Of a DNA stretch of 64,000 bases, positions 33,931-43,624 are shown in pieces. Below the pieces are notes generated by a model. The model was not told the origin of the DNA. It did no database searches and worked only from the letters and a program-made list of their open reading frames with translations. The stretch covers positions 1-64,000 of the forward strand of contig NZ_SUKF01000003.1 in assembly GCF_005047655.1 (NCBI RefSeq), written 5' to 3'. Numbering within the stretch: the first letter of the stretch is position 1; every line of letters starts with the position of its first letter. Made by a program: the position numbers and the translations under genes. The stretch is from Sinimarinibacterium arenosum. Its GTDB lineage: Bacteria; Pseudomonadota; Gammaproteobacteria; Nevskiales; Nevskiaceae.

Positions 33931-34365
33931 TCAGTCGTACGGTAACTGTGGCCGCGAGGCCTCGCGGTATTCGCCCTGGATGACCACGCCCTCACGTAGA
34001 TCGGGATAGCGGCGGCGCAAGGTTCGTTCCGCGTAGCGGGTCAGCATGTGCCGCAACGGAGGAATCAGCAGCGGCAGTGCCAGGCAATCGGACGCCAGAC
34101 CCGGAAATACCAGCAGCATGCCGGCAACGACACCCAAGCTGCCGTCGATCAGCTCGAGACTGGGCCGCTCGCCGCGGGCGACCGCTTCCTGGGCACGCAG
34201 CATTGTGCGAAGGCCCTGCAATCGGATCACCGCGCTGCCGATGCCGACTGCAATCAGCAACCACAATGCGGTAGCCACCACACCGACGCGATCAGCGGCG
34301 GCCTGGAGTAGCCAGACTTCCGCAACCAGCCACAGAATCAGAACAACGGCACGCATGCGCAGCAC
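33931..34365 (-). CDS. fxsA: FxsA-family inner-membrane protein
   Basis: A 144-residue membrane protein with four hydrophobic segments, matching FxsA (named for suppression of F-plasmid exclusion of phage T7). Family patterns are LWLVAEVWLLQAAADRVGVVATALWLL, GIGSAVIRLQG and GVVAGMLLVFPGL. It is convergent with the globin gene. Function outside phage exclusion is not known. Confidence 0.85.
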   Translation of the reverse strand: MLRMRAVVLILWLVAEVWLLQAAADRVGVVATALWLLIAVGIGSAVIRLQGLRTMLRAQEAVARGERPSLELIDGSLGVVAGMLLVFPGLASDCLALPLLIPPLRHMLTRYAERTLRRRYPDLREGVVIQGEYREASRPQLPYD

Positions 34366-34709
34366 TTATTTTGAGTTCGGAACGAGACGACACCATAACC
34401 TGCATCGACCGGACATGCCGACGTTGCTGAGCGCTGTATGGGCTGATTTGACTCGATCGAGCCGCGCAGACAGTCCTGCAGCGGCAGCCAGGGCGGGGAG
34501 CTGCCGGTCGGGGGCGGCCTGACCCCGACCGGCCCCTCGGCAGGCGTCATGGGCGACGCTGGAATACGGCTTAATGCCTTGAATCGTTTTGATAATGTTT
34601 TGCAGATAGAGGCTCGCCGGGCCGTTTTGACTTGATTTGCCCGGCACAGACCGCATTGAGCTGAACAAGCATCCGGCATAATGCCGTCATCTCGAATTGG
34701 AGCCCAAGC
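34366..34709. other. 344-bp intergenic region upstream of lon
   Basis: It holds an 11-bp hairpin (34503-34513 with 34523-34533, loop 9 bases) and a sigma-32-like promoter at 34631-34658. No coding signal is convincing. The hairpin lacks a T-run and could be a REP-like or regulatory element. Confidence 0.5.
34631..34658 (+). promoter_or_regulatory. Possible heat-shock (sigma-32) promoter of lon
   Basis: CTTGATT at 34631-34637 and CCGCATTG at 34651-34658, with a 13-base spacer, resemble the heat-shock consensus CTTGAAA-N11-16-CCCCATNT. They lie about 52-79 bp upstream of the lon GTG start. lon is a known heat-shock gene, but the match is imperfect. Confidence 0.4.
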
Positions 34710-37112
34710 GTGAGCACTTCATCAGACCGTACCGCACCCGTTTTGCCGCTGCGCGACGTCGTCGTGTTCCCGCACATGGCGATTCCGCTGTTCGTGGGCC
34801 GCGAAAAATCAATCAAGGCGCTGACCGCAGCGATGCAGGACGACAAGCGCATCCTGCTGCTGGCACAGCGCACCGCGGATACCGATGACCCGCGTGAGAA
34901 GGACATGTATACCGTGGGCACTCTTGCGAGCATCCTGCAGATGCTCAAGCTGCCTGACGGCACGGTCAAGGTGCTGGTCGAGGGCCAGAGTCGCGCCAGC
35001 GTCACCAGTTTCAACATGGACGGCGAATTCGTGACTGCCGAATGCAAGGCGCTGCCGGAAGACAAGGAAGCGCTGACCGACAACAAGGAACTCGACGCGC
35101 TGTCGCGTTCGATCCTTGCGCAGTTCGAGTCCTATGCCAAGTTGAACAAGAAGGTTCCGGCCGAGCTGCTGCCGTCGCTGGCGAGCATGGATTCGCCGGG
35201 CCGTCTTGCCGATACCATCGCTGCGCATCTGAGCCTCAAGCTTGAAGACAAGCAGGATGTGCTGGAGATTGCCGACGCCAAGGTTCGTCTTGAACACGTG
35301 ATGGCGCAGCTGGAAGGCGAGATCGATGTGCTGCAGATCGAAAAGAAGATCCGCTCGCGGGTGAAATCGCAGATGGAGAAAAACCAGCGCGAGTACTACC
35401 TCAACGAGCAGATGAAGGCGATCCAGAAAGAGCTCGGCGAAGGTGAGGATGGGCCGAGCGAACAGGAAGAGCTCGCGACCAAGATCGAGAAGGCCGGCAT
35501 GCACAAGGATGCCAAGGCCAAGGCGGTTGCCGAGTTCAACAAGCTCAAGATGATGCCGCCGATGTCGGCCGAGGCCACGGTCGTGCGTAACTACCTGGAC
35601 TGGCTGACCCAGGTGCCATGGAAGAAGCGCACCAAGACCCATATCGACCTTGAAGCCTGCCAGACCAAGCTCGACGAAGACCATTACGGCCTGGACAAGG
35701 TCAAGGAACGCATCGTCGAGTATCTGGCGGTGCAGTCGCGCATGAAGAAGCTCAAGGGCCCGATCCTGTGCCTGGTCGGACCTCCGGGCGTGGGCAAGAC
35801 CTCGCTGGGGCGCTCGATCGCCGAAGCGGTCAACCGCAAGTTCGTGCGCATGTCGCTGGGCGGCGTGCGCGACGAGGCCGAAATCCGCGGTCACCGTCGC
35901 ACCTATATCGGGTCGATGCCCGGCAAGATCGTGCAGAACATGGCCAAGGTCGGCACGCGCAATCCGCTGTTCCTGCTCGATGAAATCGACAAGATGGCGA
36001 TGGATTTCCGCGGCGATCCGTCGTCTGCGCTGCTGGAGGTGCTGGATCCCGAGCAGAATTCGACGTTCCAGGATCATTATCTGGAAGTCGAATTCGATCT
36101 GTCCGACGTGATGTTCATCGCGACCGCAAACACGCTGAACATTCCGGCGCCGCTGCTGGATCGCATGGAAGTGATCCGCATCCCCGGCTATACCGAGGAC
36201 GAGAAGCTCAATATCGCGCGCAAGTACCTGCTGCCGAAGCAGATGAAGAACAACGGCCTGCGTGATGGCGAGCTTGAAGTCACCGATGAAGCACTGCTAA
36301 GCGCCATCCGGCTGTATACACGTGAAGCCGGTGTGCGCAACCTCGAACGCTTGCTCAGCAAGATCTGCCGCAAGGTGGTCAAGCAGTTGTTGATGAAGCC
36401 GGATGACAAGAAGGTCGTCGTCACGGACAAGAACCTTGACGACTATCTCGGTGTGCCGCAATACCGCCATGGCCGCGCAGAAGAGAAGAATCAGGTCGGA
36501 CAGGTGACTGGTCTGGCGTGGACCGAAGTCGGTGGCGAGCTGCTGACGATCGAATCCGCATTGGCACAGGGCAAGGGCAAGCTGACCCAAACCGGTTCGC
36601 TGGGCAATGTGATGCAGGAGTCGATTCAGGCGGCACTGACGGTGGTGCGCTCACGCGCGCCGGCGCTGGGGATCGATCCTGAGTTCTACTCCAAGAACGA
36701 TATCCATGTGCATGTGCCTGAGGGCGCGACGCCGAAGGACGGGCCGTCTGCGGGTGTCGCCATGTGTACTGCCCTGGTGTCGGCGCTGACCGGTATTCCG
36801 GTGCGCGCGGATGTTGCGATGACCGGTGAGATCACCCTGCGTGGTGAGGTTCTGCCGATCGGCGGTCTCAAGGAGAAGCTGCTGGCAGCGCAGCGCGGCG
36901 GCATTCAGACGGTGATTATCCCGCACGAGAACGTCAAGGATCTGGCTGATATCCCCGAGGCGGTCAAGTCCGCACTCAACATCGAGCCGGTGCGCTGGAT
37001 CGAGGATGTGCTGCGGATCGCCCTGGAGACGATGCCGGAGCCGCGGCCTGCACAAGAAGCGGCCGTCGCGGCAGACGACAGCGCCGAAGCCGAGGCGGCG
37101 CGCGCGCACTGA
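34710..37112 (+). CDS. lon: ATP-dependent Lon protease
   Basis: The 800-residue AAA+ protease degrades misfolded and regulatory proteins. The N-terminal substrate-binding domain ([21 protein letters not shown]) is followed by a coiled-coil segment (~190-260), the AAA+ domain with Walker A GPPGVGKT (~356) and Walker B FLLDEIDK, and the C-terminal protease domain with catalytic Ser near 680 ([10 protein letters not shown]) and Lys near 723 ([10 protein letters not shown]). The tail is alanine-rich. A GTG start is used. A strong terminator follows at 37140-37175. Confidence 0.98.
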   Translation: MSTSSDRTAPVLPLRDVVVFPHMAIPLFVGREKSIKALTAAMQDDKRILLLAQRTADTDDPREKDMYTVGTLASILQMLKLPDGTVKVLVEGQSRASVTSFNMDGEFVTAECKALPEDKEALTDNKELDALSRSILAQFESYAKLNKKVPAELLPSLASMDSPGRLADTIAAHLSLKLEDKQDVLEIADAKVRLEHVMAQLEGEIDVLQIEKKIRSRVKSQMEKNQREYYLNEQMKAIQKELGEGEDGPSEQEELATKIEKAGMHKDAKAKAVAEFNKLKMMPPMSAEATVVRNYLDWLTQVPWKKRTKTHIDLEACQTKLDEDHYGLDKVKERIVEYLAVQSRMKKLKGPILCLVGPPGVGKTSLGRSIAEAVNRKFVRMSLGGVRDEAEIRGHRRTYIGSMPGKIVQNMAKVGTRNPLFLLDEIDKMAMDFRGDPSSALLEVLDPEQNSTFQDHYLEVEFDLSDVMFIATANTLNIPAPLLDRMEVIRIPGYTEDEKLNIARKYLLPKQMKNNGLRDGELEVTDEALLSAIRLYTREAGVRNLERLLSKICRKVVKQLLMKPDDKKVVVTDKNLDDYLGVPQYRHGRAEEKNQVGQVTGLAWTEVGGELLTIESALAQGKGKLTQTGSLGNVMQESIQAALTVVRSRAPALGIDPEFYSKNDIHVHVPEGATPKDGPSAGVAMCTALVSALTGIPVRADVAMTGEITLRGEVLPIGGLKEKLLAAQRGGIQTVIIPHENVKDLADIPEAVKSALNIEPVRWIEDVLRIALETMPEPRPAQEAAVAADDSAEAEAARAH

Positions 37113-37139
37113 CGCTTCGAGATTCTGGTCTGTATCCAG

Positions 37140-37175
37140 CCCGCCGCGTGTACTCCACGCGGCGGGTTTTGTTTT
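37140..37175 (+). terminator. Intrinsic terminator after lon
   Basis: CCCGCCGCGTG (37140-37150) pairs perfectly with CACGCGGCGGG (37156-37166) and is followed by TTTTGTTTT. It lies about 28 bp after the lon stop and before the convergent mltD. Confidence 0.93.
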
Positions 37176-37189
37176 GCTCGGCTTCGAGG

Positions 37190-38239
37190 CTACAGACTGG
37201 TCTGCACGCTTAGACGGCGGCCGGGCCGCAGCACGCTGCTTTCGGCCAGATCGTTCCAGCGCCGCAGGTCGTCAATGCTGACCCTGTAGTGCGAAGCGAT
37301 CTGCCACAGCGAATCACCCGGCTGGATCACGTGAACCACAACTTGCGGGCGTGCCGACGGCGTGAAGCGACGTGATTTGAGCGTGGCCAGCAGACGCTCT
37401 GCTTCCGCAGTCGGCAGCATTACGCCTTTCTTGCCGGTGGTATTGCGCAGGTCGCCCAGACCCGGATTGAGCTGGCGAATCAGGCTGTCGGACACGCCTG
37501 CGGCTTCGGCCGCAGCGGACAGATCGATGGCGCTGCGCAGCGGCACAATGGCAGTGGCCGGTGCATCGGCAATGGCGGGCAGCGTGATGCCGAAGCGCTG
37601 CGGCTGTTCGATCAGCAGACTGATCGCCGCCAGCCGACGCACGTGGTCATGGGTCTCCTTCGGTAACTTCAGTGCCCAGATGCTGGTCACTCCGTGCTGC
37701 GCCTTGAGGATGTTCGACAGGTTGCCGAGGCCGACGTTGTAGGCGGCAACCGCCAGCCACCAGTCGCCGAAGTACTCGTACATGTCACTCAAATGCCCCA
37801 GGGCGGCGCGCGTACTGGCGACAGGGTCGCGACGGGCGTCGTAATCGCGCGTGGTCTGCAGTCCGAAGATCGCACTGGTTGCGGGTACGAATTGCCACAA
37901 GCCGGCTGCCTGGCGCTGCGAGCGGGCGTGGGGATCGAAGCCGGATTCGACGGCCGGCAGCAGCGCCAGCTCCAGCGGCATGCGGCGGCGTTCGGTGGCC
38001 TCGACGATGTGCCACAGGAACGGCTCCGAGCGTGCAAGCATCGCCTCGACCAGGTCGGCGCGTCTGGCGTAGGCCCGCGCCCGCGCAACGGTCTCCGGCG
38101 TCTCGCGCTGGTCCAGCTGCATGCCGGCAACGATGTGCGTCCAGATTGATGGTGTGTCCGACGCCGCCTGAGCCGTTGCGCTCAGGCACAGCGCACAACA
38201 GGCCGCCGCAGCGACTTTGCGTAGTGTCTCGTAGAGCAT
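37190..38239 (-). CDS. mltD: Membrane-bound lytic transglycosylase D-like protein
   Basis: A 349-residue periplasmic enzyme that cuts peptidoglycan. The ATG at 38239 with a GAGG 6 bp upstream is preferred over a TTG two codons earlier. After a signal peptide (KVAAAACCALCLSATAQA) comes the MltD SLT domain with catalytic Glu in LLPAVESGFDPHARS, then GLWQFVPATSAIFG and AVAAYNVGLGNLSN. One C-terminal LysM domain is present (VIQPGDSLWQIASHYRVSID), whereas E. coli MltD has two. The leader lacks an obvious lipobox, so it may be soluble or N-anchored. Confidence 0.9.
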   Translation of the reverse strand: MLYETLRKVAAAACCALCLSATAQAASDTPSIWTHIVAGMQLDQRETPETVARARAYARRADLVEAMLARSEPFLWHIVEATERRRMPLELALLPAVESGFDPHARSQRQAAGLWQFVPATSAIFGLQTTRDYDARRDPVASTRAALGHLSDMYEYFGDWWLAVAAYNVGLGNLSNILKAQHGVTSIWALKLPKETHDHVRRLAAISLLIEQPQRFGITLPAIADAPATAIVPLRSAIDLSAAAEAAGVSDSLIRQLNPGLGDLRNTTGKKGVMLPTAEAERLLATLKSRRFTPSARPQVVVHVIQPGDSLWQIASHYRVSIDDLRRWNDLAESSVLRPGRRLSVQTSL

Positions 38240-38357
38240 TCCCAACCTCGTAATTGCCGTTGTCGAGTTCGGTGGCGCTCCCCAGCACCGGCCGACGGCA
38301 ATGCCGTGAATTTACGAGATCGCTAGGTGGATCGCAAAGCCGCAGGTCCGAGAGTGC

Positions 38358-39137
38358 TCAGGGCGCTGCGCGAAAGCCGTCTTTCCAGCGCCGCAGCTGG
38401 GCAAATACCGACACCGCATCATCGCAGCGCTGTCCGCTCCAGCGCTCGGCAGCCTCGACGACTGCGGGGATGTCCGAACGCAGAAACGGGTTGATCTGGC
38501 GTTCCAGCGTCAAGTTGGTCGGCAGGCTGGGCTGCTGATTCCGGCGCAATGACTCCACGTGATCGCGATGCGCGCGAATGTCGGCATTGTCCGGTTCGAC
38601 CGCCAGTGCAAAGCTCAGATTCGACAGCGTGTACTCGTGCGTGCAATAGACTTGGGTGTTGGCGGGCAATGCCGCAAGGCGCTGCAGCGAAGCGTGCATC
38701 TGCTGCGGAGTGCCCTCGAACAACCGACCGCAGCCGGCTGAAAACAGGGTGTCACCGCAGAACAGCGAGGCCAGCGCGGGCGCGTAGTAGGCGATATGAC
38801 CCGAGGTGTGGCCAGGGACTGACAGCACCTCAAATTCGACGCCGAGCAGCTGGATCGATTCACCGTCAACCAGGGCTTGCGTCAGGCCGCGGATGCGATC
38901 GCGCTCTGCCGCGGGGCCGATGACCGGGATATGCCAGCGCTGTGTCAGCGCGGCGATGCCGCCGGTATGGTCGGGATGATGATGCGTGATCAGGATGGCA
39001 GCGAGCCGAAGTCCCTCGGCGTCCAGTACGGCCTGTACCGGAGCGGCATCACCGGGATCGACGACGACGACTTCGGGGCCGTCGCCAATCAGCCACAGAT
39101 AATTGTCGACAAACGCAGGAATGGCGCGAATCTGCAT
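38358..39137 (-). CDS. gloB: Hydroxyacylglutathione hydrolase (glyoxalase II)
   Basis: Hydrolyses S-D-lactoylglutathione to D-lactate and glutathione in methylglyoxal detoxification. The 259-residue protein has the metal motif THHHPDH (His52, His54, Asp56, His57), PGHTSGHIAYY, GDTLFSAGCGRLFEG, CTHEYTLSNLSFA and the C-terminal HAGH domain. It is divergent from the methyltransferase-rnhA-dnaQ cluster, matching the E. coli order gloB-yafS-rnhA-dnaQ. Confidence 0.95.
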   Translation of the reverse strand: MQIRAIPAFVDNYLWLIGDGPEVVVVDPGDAAPVQAVLDAEGLRLAAILITHHHPDHTGGIAALTQRWHIPVIGPAAERDRIRGLTQALVDGESIQLLGVEFEVLSVPGHTSGHIAYYAPALASLFCGDTLFSAGCGRLFEGTPQQMHASLQRLAALPANTQVYCTHEYTLSNLSFALAVEPDNADIRAHRDHVESLRRNQQPSLPTNLTLERQINPFLRSDIPAVVEAAERWSGQRCDDAVSVFAQLRRWKDGFRAAP

Positions 39138-39180
39138 CGGCGTTAAGATGTCCGCAACCGTGGTCCATTGAGGGTAGCAC

Positions 39181-39957
39181 GTGATCTCATCCCGCCGTCA
39201 TCCGCAGGGGGGGCGTCCGCTGGATCGCCAGGCACTGGAGCTCTGGCGTGCGTCTCCGCGCGGGCAGCGCATGCTCGATATTGAGCGAGAGCAGCTCAGT
39301 CGTTATCTGCCGGACGTGTTCGGGAGACATGTGCTGCAGATAGGCAACTGGGGCGAAGGTCCGGCGCTGATCGCCAGTTCGGGAACCCTGCATCATGCGG
39401 TGCTGGGCACGGTGGCTGATGGCGCGGCGGCGATCGCCGATCCTCAGCAGCTGCCGATCGCTGCAAAAAGTGTCGACGCCGTGGTGCTGCCGCACACACT
39501 GGAGTTCACCCGCTCGCCACATCCGGTATTGCGTGAAGTCGATCGGGTGCTGAACGACCGTGGTCGCTTGTTCGTGCTCGGCTTCAATCCCTGGGGGTTA
39601 TGGCTGTGGCGAATGCGGCTCGGACTCGGGTCTCGCATGTTTCCGCCCGCAGGGCGCTTTTTCAGTGTCGGACGCGTTGCCGACTGGCTCGAGCTGCTGG
39701 ACTTTGAAGTCGCAGAAGTCCGCCGTTACGGGACCGGATTTCCGTGGCTCTCTCCGCACACGATGGGTGGGCTGTGGTCAGTTGCCAGCCTGCTGGCGCC
39801 ACTGGCCGAGGCGTACATGATCGTGGCGCGCAAGCGGGTGCTGCCGATGAATTTCATCGGTCGTACGCAGCGGGCACAGATCAAGCCGCTGGTCGGCATC
39901 GGGTTGCCTGCCGCACAGCGTGATGCGCTGGATAGCAGGGATTCCACGCCGCCCTGA
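39181..39957 (+). CDS. SAM-dependent methyltransferase (YafS-like)
   Basis: A 258-residue class I methyltransferase that starts with GTG. The SAM region is less canonical, near [12 protein letters not shown]; motif III-like [12 protein letters not shown] and a conserved DYVxLxxF-like C-terminal segment follow. Its place between gloB and rnhA-dnaQ is conserved in gammaproteobacteria, where E. coli yafS lies. The substrate is not known. The tail is basic and the rest shows no membrane segment. Confidence 0.85.
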   Translation: MISSRRHPQGGRPLDRQALELWRASPRGQRMLDIEREQLSRYLPDVFGRHVLQIGNWGEGPALIASSGTLHHAVLGTVADGAAAIADPQQLPIAAKSVDAVVLPHTLEFTRSPHPVLREVDRVLNDRGRLFVLGFNPWGLWLWRMRLGLGSRMFPPAGRFFSVGRVADWLELLDFEVAEVRRYGTGFPWLSPHTMGGLWSVASLLAPLAEAYMIVARKRVLPMNFIGRTQRAQIKPLVGIGLPAAQRDALDSRDSTPP

Positions 39958-40007
39958 CGAAATCCGTACACTGCGGCCCATCTTCAGGCCGTCACCGTGG
40001 GACAGCG

Positions 40008-40454
40008 TTGAAACACGTCATTATTCATACCGATGGGGCCTGCAAGGGCAATCCGGGGCCGGGCGGTTGGGGGGCCTTGCTCGAGTGCAATGGTCAGCAG
40101 CGTCGTCTCAGTGGCGGTGAACGCCAGACCACCAACAATCGCATGGAACTGATGGCGGCGATCGAGGCGCTGGATGCGCTGAAGCAGCCGTGCGAGGTCA
40201 CGCTGTACACTGATTCTGTCTACGTCATGCAGGGTCTGACGCAATGGATGCCGAACTGGAAAGCGCGGAACTGGCGCACGGCGGACAAGAAGCCGGTCAA
40301 GAACCAGGATCTGTGGCAGCGGCTCGACGCCGCGGCCGCGCGGCATCAGGTCCGGTGGCAGTGGGTCAAGGGCCATTCTGGCCATGACGGCAATGAGGAA
40401 GCCGATCGTCTGGCGAATGAAGGCGTGCTGCAGGCGCTGGCGGCCGATGTCTGA
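40008..40454 (+). CDS. rnhA: Ribonuclease HI
   Basis: Degrades RNA in RNA-DNA hybrids. The 148-residue protein carries the four catalytic acids in [31 protein letters not shown] and HDGNEEAD, and the basic protrusion ([19 protein letters not shown]). The family length is about 155. A TTG start is inferred because the only in-frame upstream candidates break the frame. dnaQ follows 33 bp later. Confidence 0.96.
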   Translation: MKHVIIHTDGACKGNPGPGGWGALLECNGQQRRLSGGERQTTNNRMELMAAIEALDALKQPCEVTLYTDSVYVMQGLTQWMPNWKARNWRTADKKPVKNQDLWQRLDAAAARHQVRWQWVKGHSGHDGNEEADRLANEGVLQALAADV

Positions 40455-40487
40455 GCGCCTGGCCGATCTGAATCTCGAGACTGAGCA

Positions 40488-41207
40488 ATGACGCAACGCC
40501 AAATCGTTCTGGATACCGAAACCACCGGACTGGAGGTCGAGCAGGGCCATCGGATCATCGAAGTGGGTTGCGTCGAATTGCGCAAGCGCCGCTTTACCCG
40601 AAACGATTTTCATCAGTACGTGCATCCGGAGGATCGTCAGATCGATCCGGGCGCGGTGGAAGTGCACGGCATCACCATGGATTTTCTGGCCGACAAGCCG
40701 CGCTTTCGCGATCTGGCCAAGACGCTGTGGGACTACCTCGAAGGCGCTGAGCTGATCATTCACAACGCGGCCTTCGACGTCGGCTTCCTCAACATGGAGT
40801 TCGCGCGCGCGGGCATCGGCCGCAAGCTCGACGAGGTGTGCACGATCACCGATACCGTGGCGATGGCGAGGAAGCTGCATCCTGGCCAGCGTGTCAGTTT
40901 GGACGCATTGTGCCGGCGCTACGAGATCGACAACTCCAATCGCGAACTGCACGGCGCTTTGCTGGACGCCGGCTTGTTGGCGGAAGTCTATCTGGCGATG
41001 ACTGGCGGACAGAGCCGGTTGTCGCTCGACGAGCAATCCGGCGAGCGTGCCAGCCGGCGCCGGTTTGCCGAGCTGCTGAATGCCGGAAATGCGCCGCTGC
41101 CGGTGATCCGTGCGAGCGAGTCCGAGCTGGATCTGCATCGCGCGCGGTTGGGCAAGATCGCGAGCAAGGGTAAATGCCTGTGGCAGGAAGATCTTCCGAC
41201 CGCGTAG
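40488..41207 (+). CDS. dnaQ: DNA polymerase III epsilon subunit (proofreading exonuclease)
   Basis: The 3'-5' exonuclease of the replicative polymerase, 239 residues. The DEDDh motifs are present: LDTETTGLEVEQGHRIIEVG (Exo I), HNAAFDVGFLN (Exo II) and HGALLDAGLLAEVYL (Exo III). The C-terminal tail that binds the alpha subunit is present. It forms the classical rnhA-dnaQ pair. The SDR gene downstream starts within its end. Confidence 0.96.
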   Translation: MTQRQIVLDTETTGLEVEQGHRIIEVGCVELRKRRFTRNDFHQYVHPEDRQIDPGAVEVHGITMDFLADKPRFRDLAKTLWDYLEGAELIIHNAAFDVGFLNMEFARAGIGRKLDEVCTITDTVAMARKLHPGQRVSLDALCRRYEIDNSNRELHGALLDAGLLAEVYLAMTGGQSRLSLDEQSGERASRRRFAELLNAGNAPLPVIRASESELDLHRARLGKIASKGKCLWQEDLPTA

Positions 41208-41893
41208 GTGTGTGCACGGCGCTGGTCACTGGCGCGAATCGCGGCATTGGCCTCGAGGTCTGTAGGCAGTTGCTAGCCAATGGTCTGCGCGTCGTGCTGA
41301 CCGCGCGCGAAGCGGAAGCGGCGTATTCGGCGGCCAGGCGATTATCGGATGCCGAGGGTGACGTGCTTGGCATGGTGCTCGATGTGTCCAAGCCAGGACA
41401 GGTGCAAGCCTGTGCTGATGCTCTGCACATGAATGGCATTCAGATCGATGTACTGATCAACAATGCCGGTGTGTTTCCGCAAGGTGGAACACTGGACGCC
41501 AAGGCGTCGGATTTCGTCGACGCGCTCGCGATCAACGCATTGGGTGCCTTGTGGTGCGCACGCGCGTGGATGCCGGCCATGAATGCCCGTGGCGAGGGTC
41601 GGGTGATCAATATTTCATCCGGCTACGGCAGTTTCGCCCGGGGGCTGCAGGGGCCGGCGCCGTATGGCGTTTCCAAGGCCGCACTCAATGCCGTGACCCT
41701 GCAATTGGCGCATGACGCTGTTGCCGGCGTGCGGGTGGTGGCGATCGATCCAGGCTGGGTCCGTACGCGGATGGGCGGTGACGCCGCTCCCGATGCGGTC
41801 GAAGACGCAGCGGCGGATATTGTCTGGGCCGCGACCGCCGCAGAGGTGCCTAGCGGAGTGCTGCTGCGAGGCAGGCAGGTGGTGGACTGGTAG
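41174..41893 (+). CDS. Short-chain dehydrogenase/reductase
   Basis: A 239-residue NAD(P)-dependent SDR with the cofactor motif TGANRGIG, NNAG, the catalytic Ser region (ISSGYG) and YGVSK as the Tyr-x-x-x-Lys pair. The exact substrate cannot be told. It may start at the ATG 41174, overlapping dnaQ by 34 bp, or at a GTG 36 bp downstream that gives a normal SDR start. The sequence is well formed to the C-terminus. Confidence 0.88.
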   Translation: MPVAGRSSDRVGVCTALVTGANRGIGLEVCRQLLANGLRVVLTAREAEAAYSAARRLSDAEGDVLGMVLDVSKPGQVQACADALHMNGIQIDVLINNAGVFPQGGTLDAKASDFVDALAINALGALWCARAWMPAMNARGEGRVINISSGYGSFARGLQGPAPYGVSKAALNAVTLQLAHDAVAGVRVVAIDPGWVRTRMGGDAAPDAVEDAAADIVWAATAAEVPSGVLLRGRQVVDW

Positions 41894-41899
41894 CGGCGT

Positions 41900-42859
41900 T
41901 CAGCGCTTGCGCGCAATGGCCGTGATGACTTCGAAGTAGGGAGGACGGGATTCGCGCGAACTGATGCGGCAGCTGTCCACTTCGAGGTCGCAGGCCTGAA
42001 GATGCTTGCGCAGTTTGTCCGGGGCGATGCCAAGGTTTCGGTGATCGTAGGCCCGCATAATCTGTTCATGACCGTGGGGCGCCAAGGTCGCCAACACAAT
42101 GTGGCCGCCGGGTCGCAGCAAACGCGCGGCTTCCTGCAGCACTTTTCGGGGCTCCGTCGTATACGACAGTGCGTGCATCAGAAAGACATGGTCGTAGCGT
42201 GCTGAGGGCAGCGGCAGCGAATGCATGTCCGCCTCGCAGAAGTCGACATTGCTGATCGACGAAAGACGTTTTTGCGCCGCAGCGATCACCGTGCCGCTGA
42301 TATCGATGCCGGTGATATGGCGTGCCCTCGCAGCGATCAGCTCGGTCAGTACACCGTCGCCGCAGGCGATATCGACGACGTCGCCCAGATCCAGCAGACC
42401 GATCAATGCTGCCGCCGTGGTCTCCCAGGTGCGGCCCGGTGAGTAGTGAAGCTCCATGCGCCCGGCGACCGATTCGGCCCAGGTCTGGCCGTGCTTGCGG
42501 GCGGCGACGACCTGTGACGCGCGTTCGCGGTCGACCCTGAGCTGAGTGTCATCCAGGCGTTCACGCAGGATCGCCCACAGGGGTGCCGATTCGTCCGGCA
42601 TCTCGGTGATGGAATACAACGCTGCGTTGCCACTGCGTTTGTCCTGGGCCAGCCCGGCGCGCTTCAGGCGTGCGAGATGGGTCGAAACGCGACTCTGCGC
42701 CAGGCCAGTCACTTCAGTCAGCTCGGCCACACTCAGTTCGTGCTGCTCAAGCAGCAGCAGCAGTCGCAGGCGGCTCGCATCGGCAAACAGGCTGCACAGC
42801 TCGGTACTTTGATCCAGCGTCAGGCTCATGCGGATGGACGGATGAAGTTGAGAGTCCAT
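41900..42859 (-). CDS. ArsR-family regulator fused to a SAM methyltransferase
   Basis: A 319-residue fusion. Residues ~15-100 are an ArsR-type winged helix (LFADASRLRLLLLLEQHELSVAELTEVTGLAQSRVSTHLARLKRAGL). Residues ~120-319 are a class I methyltransferase with VVDIACGDGVLTELIAA, FCEADMHSLPLP and ARLLRPGGHIVLATL. It resembles proteins near methionine and SAH genes, but no such neighbour is here. The start at 42859 is used because the next upstream ATG lies in the terminator at 42879-42908. The DNA-binding target is unknown. Confidence 0.85.
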   Translation of the reverse strand: MDSQLHPSIRMSLTLDQSTELCSLFADASRLRLLLLLEQHELSVAELTEVTGLAQSRVSTHLARLKRAGLAQDKRSGNAALYSITEMPDESAPLWAILRERLDDTQLRVDRERASQVVAARKHGQTWAESVAGRMELHYSPGRTWETTAAALIGLLDLGDVVDIACGDGVLTELIAARARHITGIDISGTVIAAAQKRLSSISNVDFCEADMHSLPLPSARYDHVFLMHALSYTTEPRKVLQEAARLLRPGGHIVLATLAPHGHEQIMRAYDHRNLGIAPDKLRKHLQACDLEVDSCRISSRESRPPYFEVITAIARKR

Positions 42860-42878
42860 TGTCGCTGCCCTAGGGCCA

Positions 42879-42908
42879 AACAAAAAGCCCGCCGGGTGGC
42901 GGGCCTGA
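42879..42908 (-). terminator. Intrinsic terminator after the H1-like gene
   Basis: On the minus strand GCCCGCC pairs with GGCGGGC around a short loop and is followed by TTTTTGTTTG. It lies about 25 bp after the H1-like gene stop and just ahead of the ArsR-methyltransferase gene. Confidence 0.85.
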
Positions 42909-42928
42909 TGCGACTGCGCGCGGTTCGA

Positions 42929-43624
42929 TCAGGATTGGCCCGGCGGAGTGGTGTCGTCAGCGGGAACCTGGCCCGGCGAGATGCCAAGTTCGGCGGCTTC
43001 CTTCTTGCCCTGCGAAGTGGCCAGGAACGCACGAGACAGCGGTGACGGTGTGATGGCTTGCGCAATCGGAGCGGCGAAGTCGGCCACGGCCTTTTCGATT
43101 TTCTGGGCCTGCTTCCTGGCCTTGGATGCGGCGGAGTCAACGACGGTGCGCACTCGATCGACGTCCGCTTTTACGGTGCGGCTGACGCTGGTCTGCGCTT
43201 TCTCGACCGCCTTCCGGGCCTTGCTGACATCGGCCTTGACCTGTTTGCGCGCATTGGTCACGTCGCGCTTGACTGCGGACTTGAGGTCGCGTGCAGCTTT
43301 CTTGGCTTTCGATACGTCCGCTTTGACGGTGCGCTTGGCCAGCGCCACGTCCTTCTTGGCCGCGCTCTTGACCTGGGTTGCGGCTTTCTTGACTGCGGAT
43401 TTGGCCTTTGCAAAGTCCTTGCGGGCAGACGTTACGGCCTTCTTGGCCTTGCTGCTCAGGGAGCTCTTGGCCGGGGATTTCTTGGCGGCTGTTTTCTTTG
43501 CGGCGGGCTTCTTGGCCGCAACTTTGGGAGTCGCCTTCTTCGCTGTCACCTTCTTTGCTGCGGGTTTCTTCGCTGCCACTTTCTTCACGGCTTTGGCGCC
43601 GGCTTTCTTTGCAGGTTTCTTCAT
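42929..43624 (-). CDS. Histone H1-like lysine/alanine-rich protein
   Basis: A 231-residue, very basic protein. Residues 1-50 are Lys/Ala/Pro-rich and dominated by AAKK and KKPA-type units, like the C-tail of eukaryotic histone H1 or bacterial AlgP. Residues ~60-165 are a long alpha-helical stretch of repeats (KKDVALAKRTVKADVSKAKK, KRDVTNARKQVKADVSKARK) with a period of about 22-26 residues. The last ~40 residues are Pro/Ser/Gly-rich and acidic. It probably binds DNA or RNA without sequence specificity and may organise the nucleoid. A terminator follows. The start at 43624 is chosen because it begins the Lys repeats directly. Confidence 0.8.
   Translation of the reverse strand: MKKPAKKAGAKAVKKVAAKKPAAKKVTAKKATPKVAAKKPAAKKTAAKKSPAKSSLSSKAKKAVTSARKDFAKAKSAVKKAATQVKSAAKKDVALAKRTVKADVSKAKKAARDLKSAVKRDVTNARKQVKADVSKARKAVEKAQTSVSRTVKADVDRVRTVVDSAASKARKQAQKIEKAVADFAAPIAQAITPSPLSRAFLATSQGKKEAAELGISPGQVPADDTTPPGQS

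Noticed and set aside
34809-36077. 422-codon frame antisense to lon
   Set aside because: Lon is unmistakable in the sense frame; the antisense frame is low complexity and rich in Arg, Leu and His.
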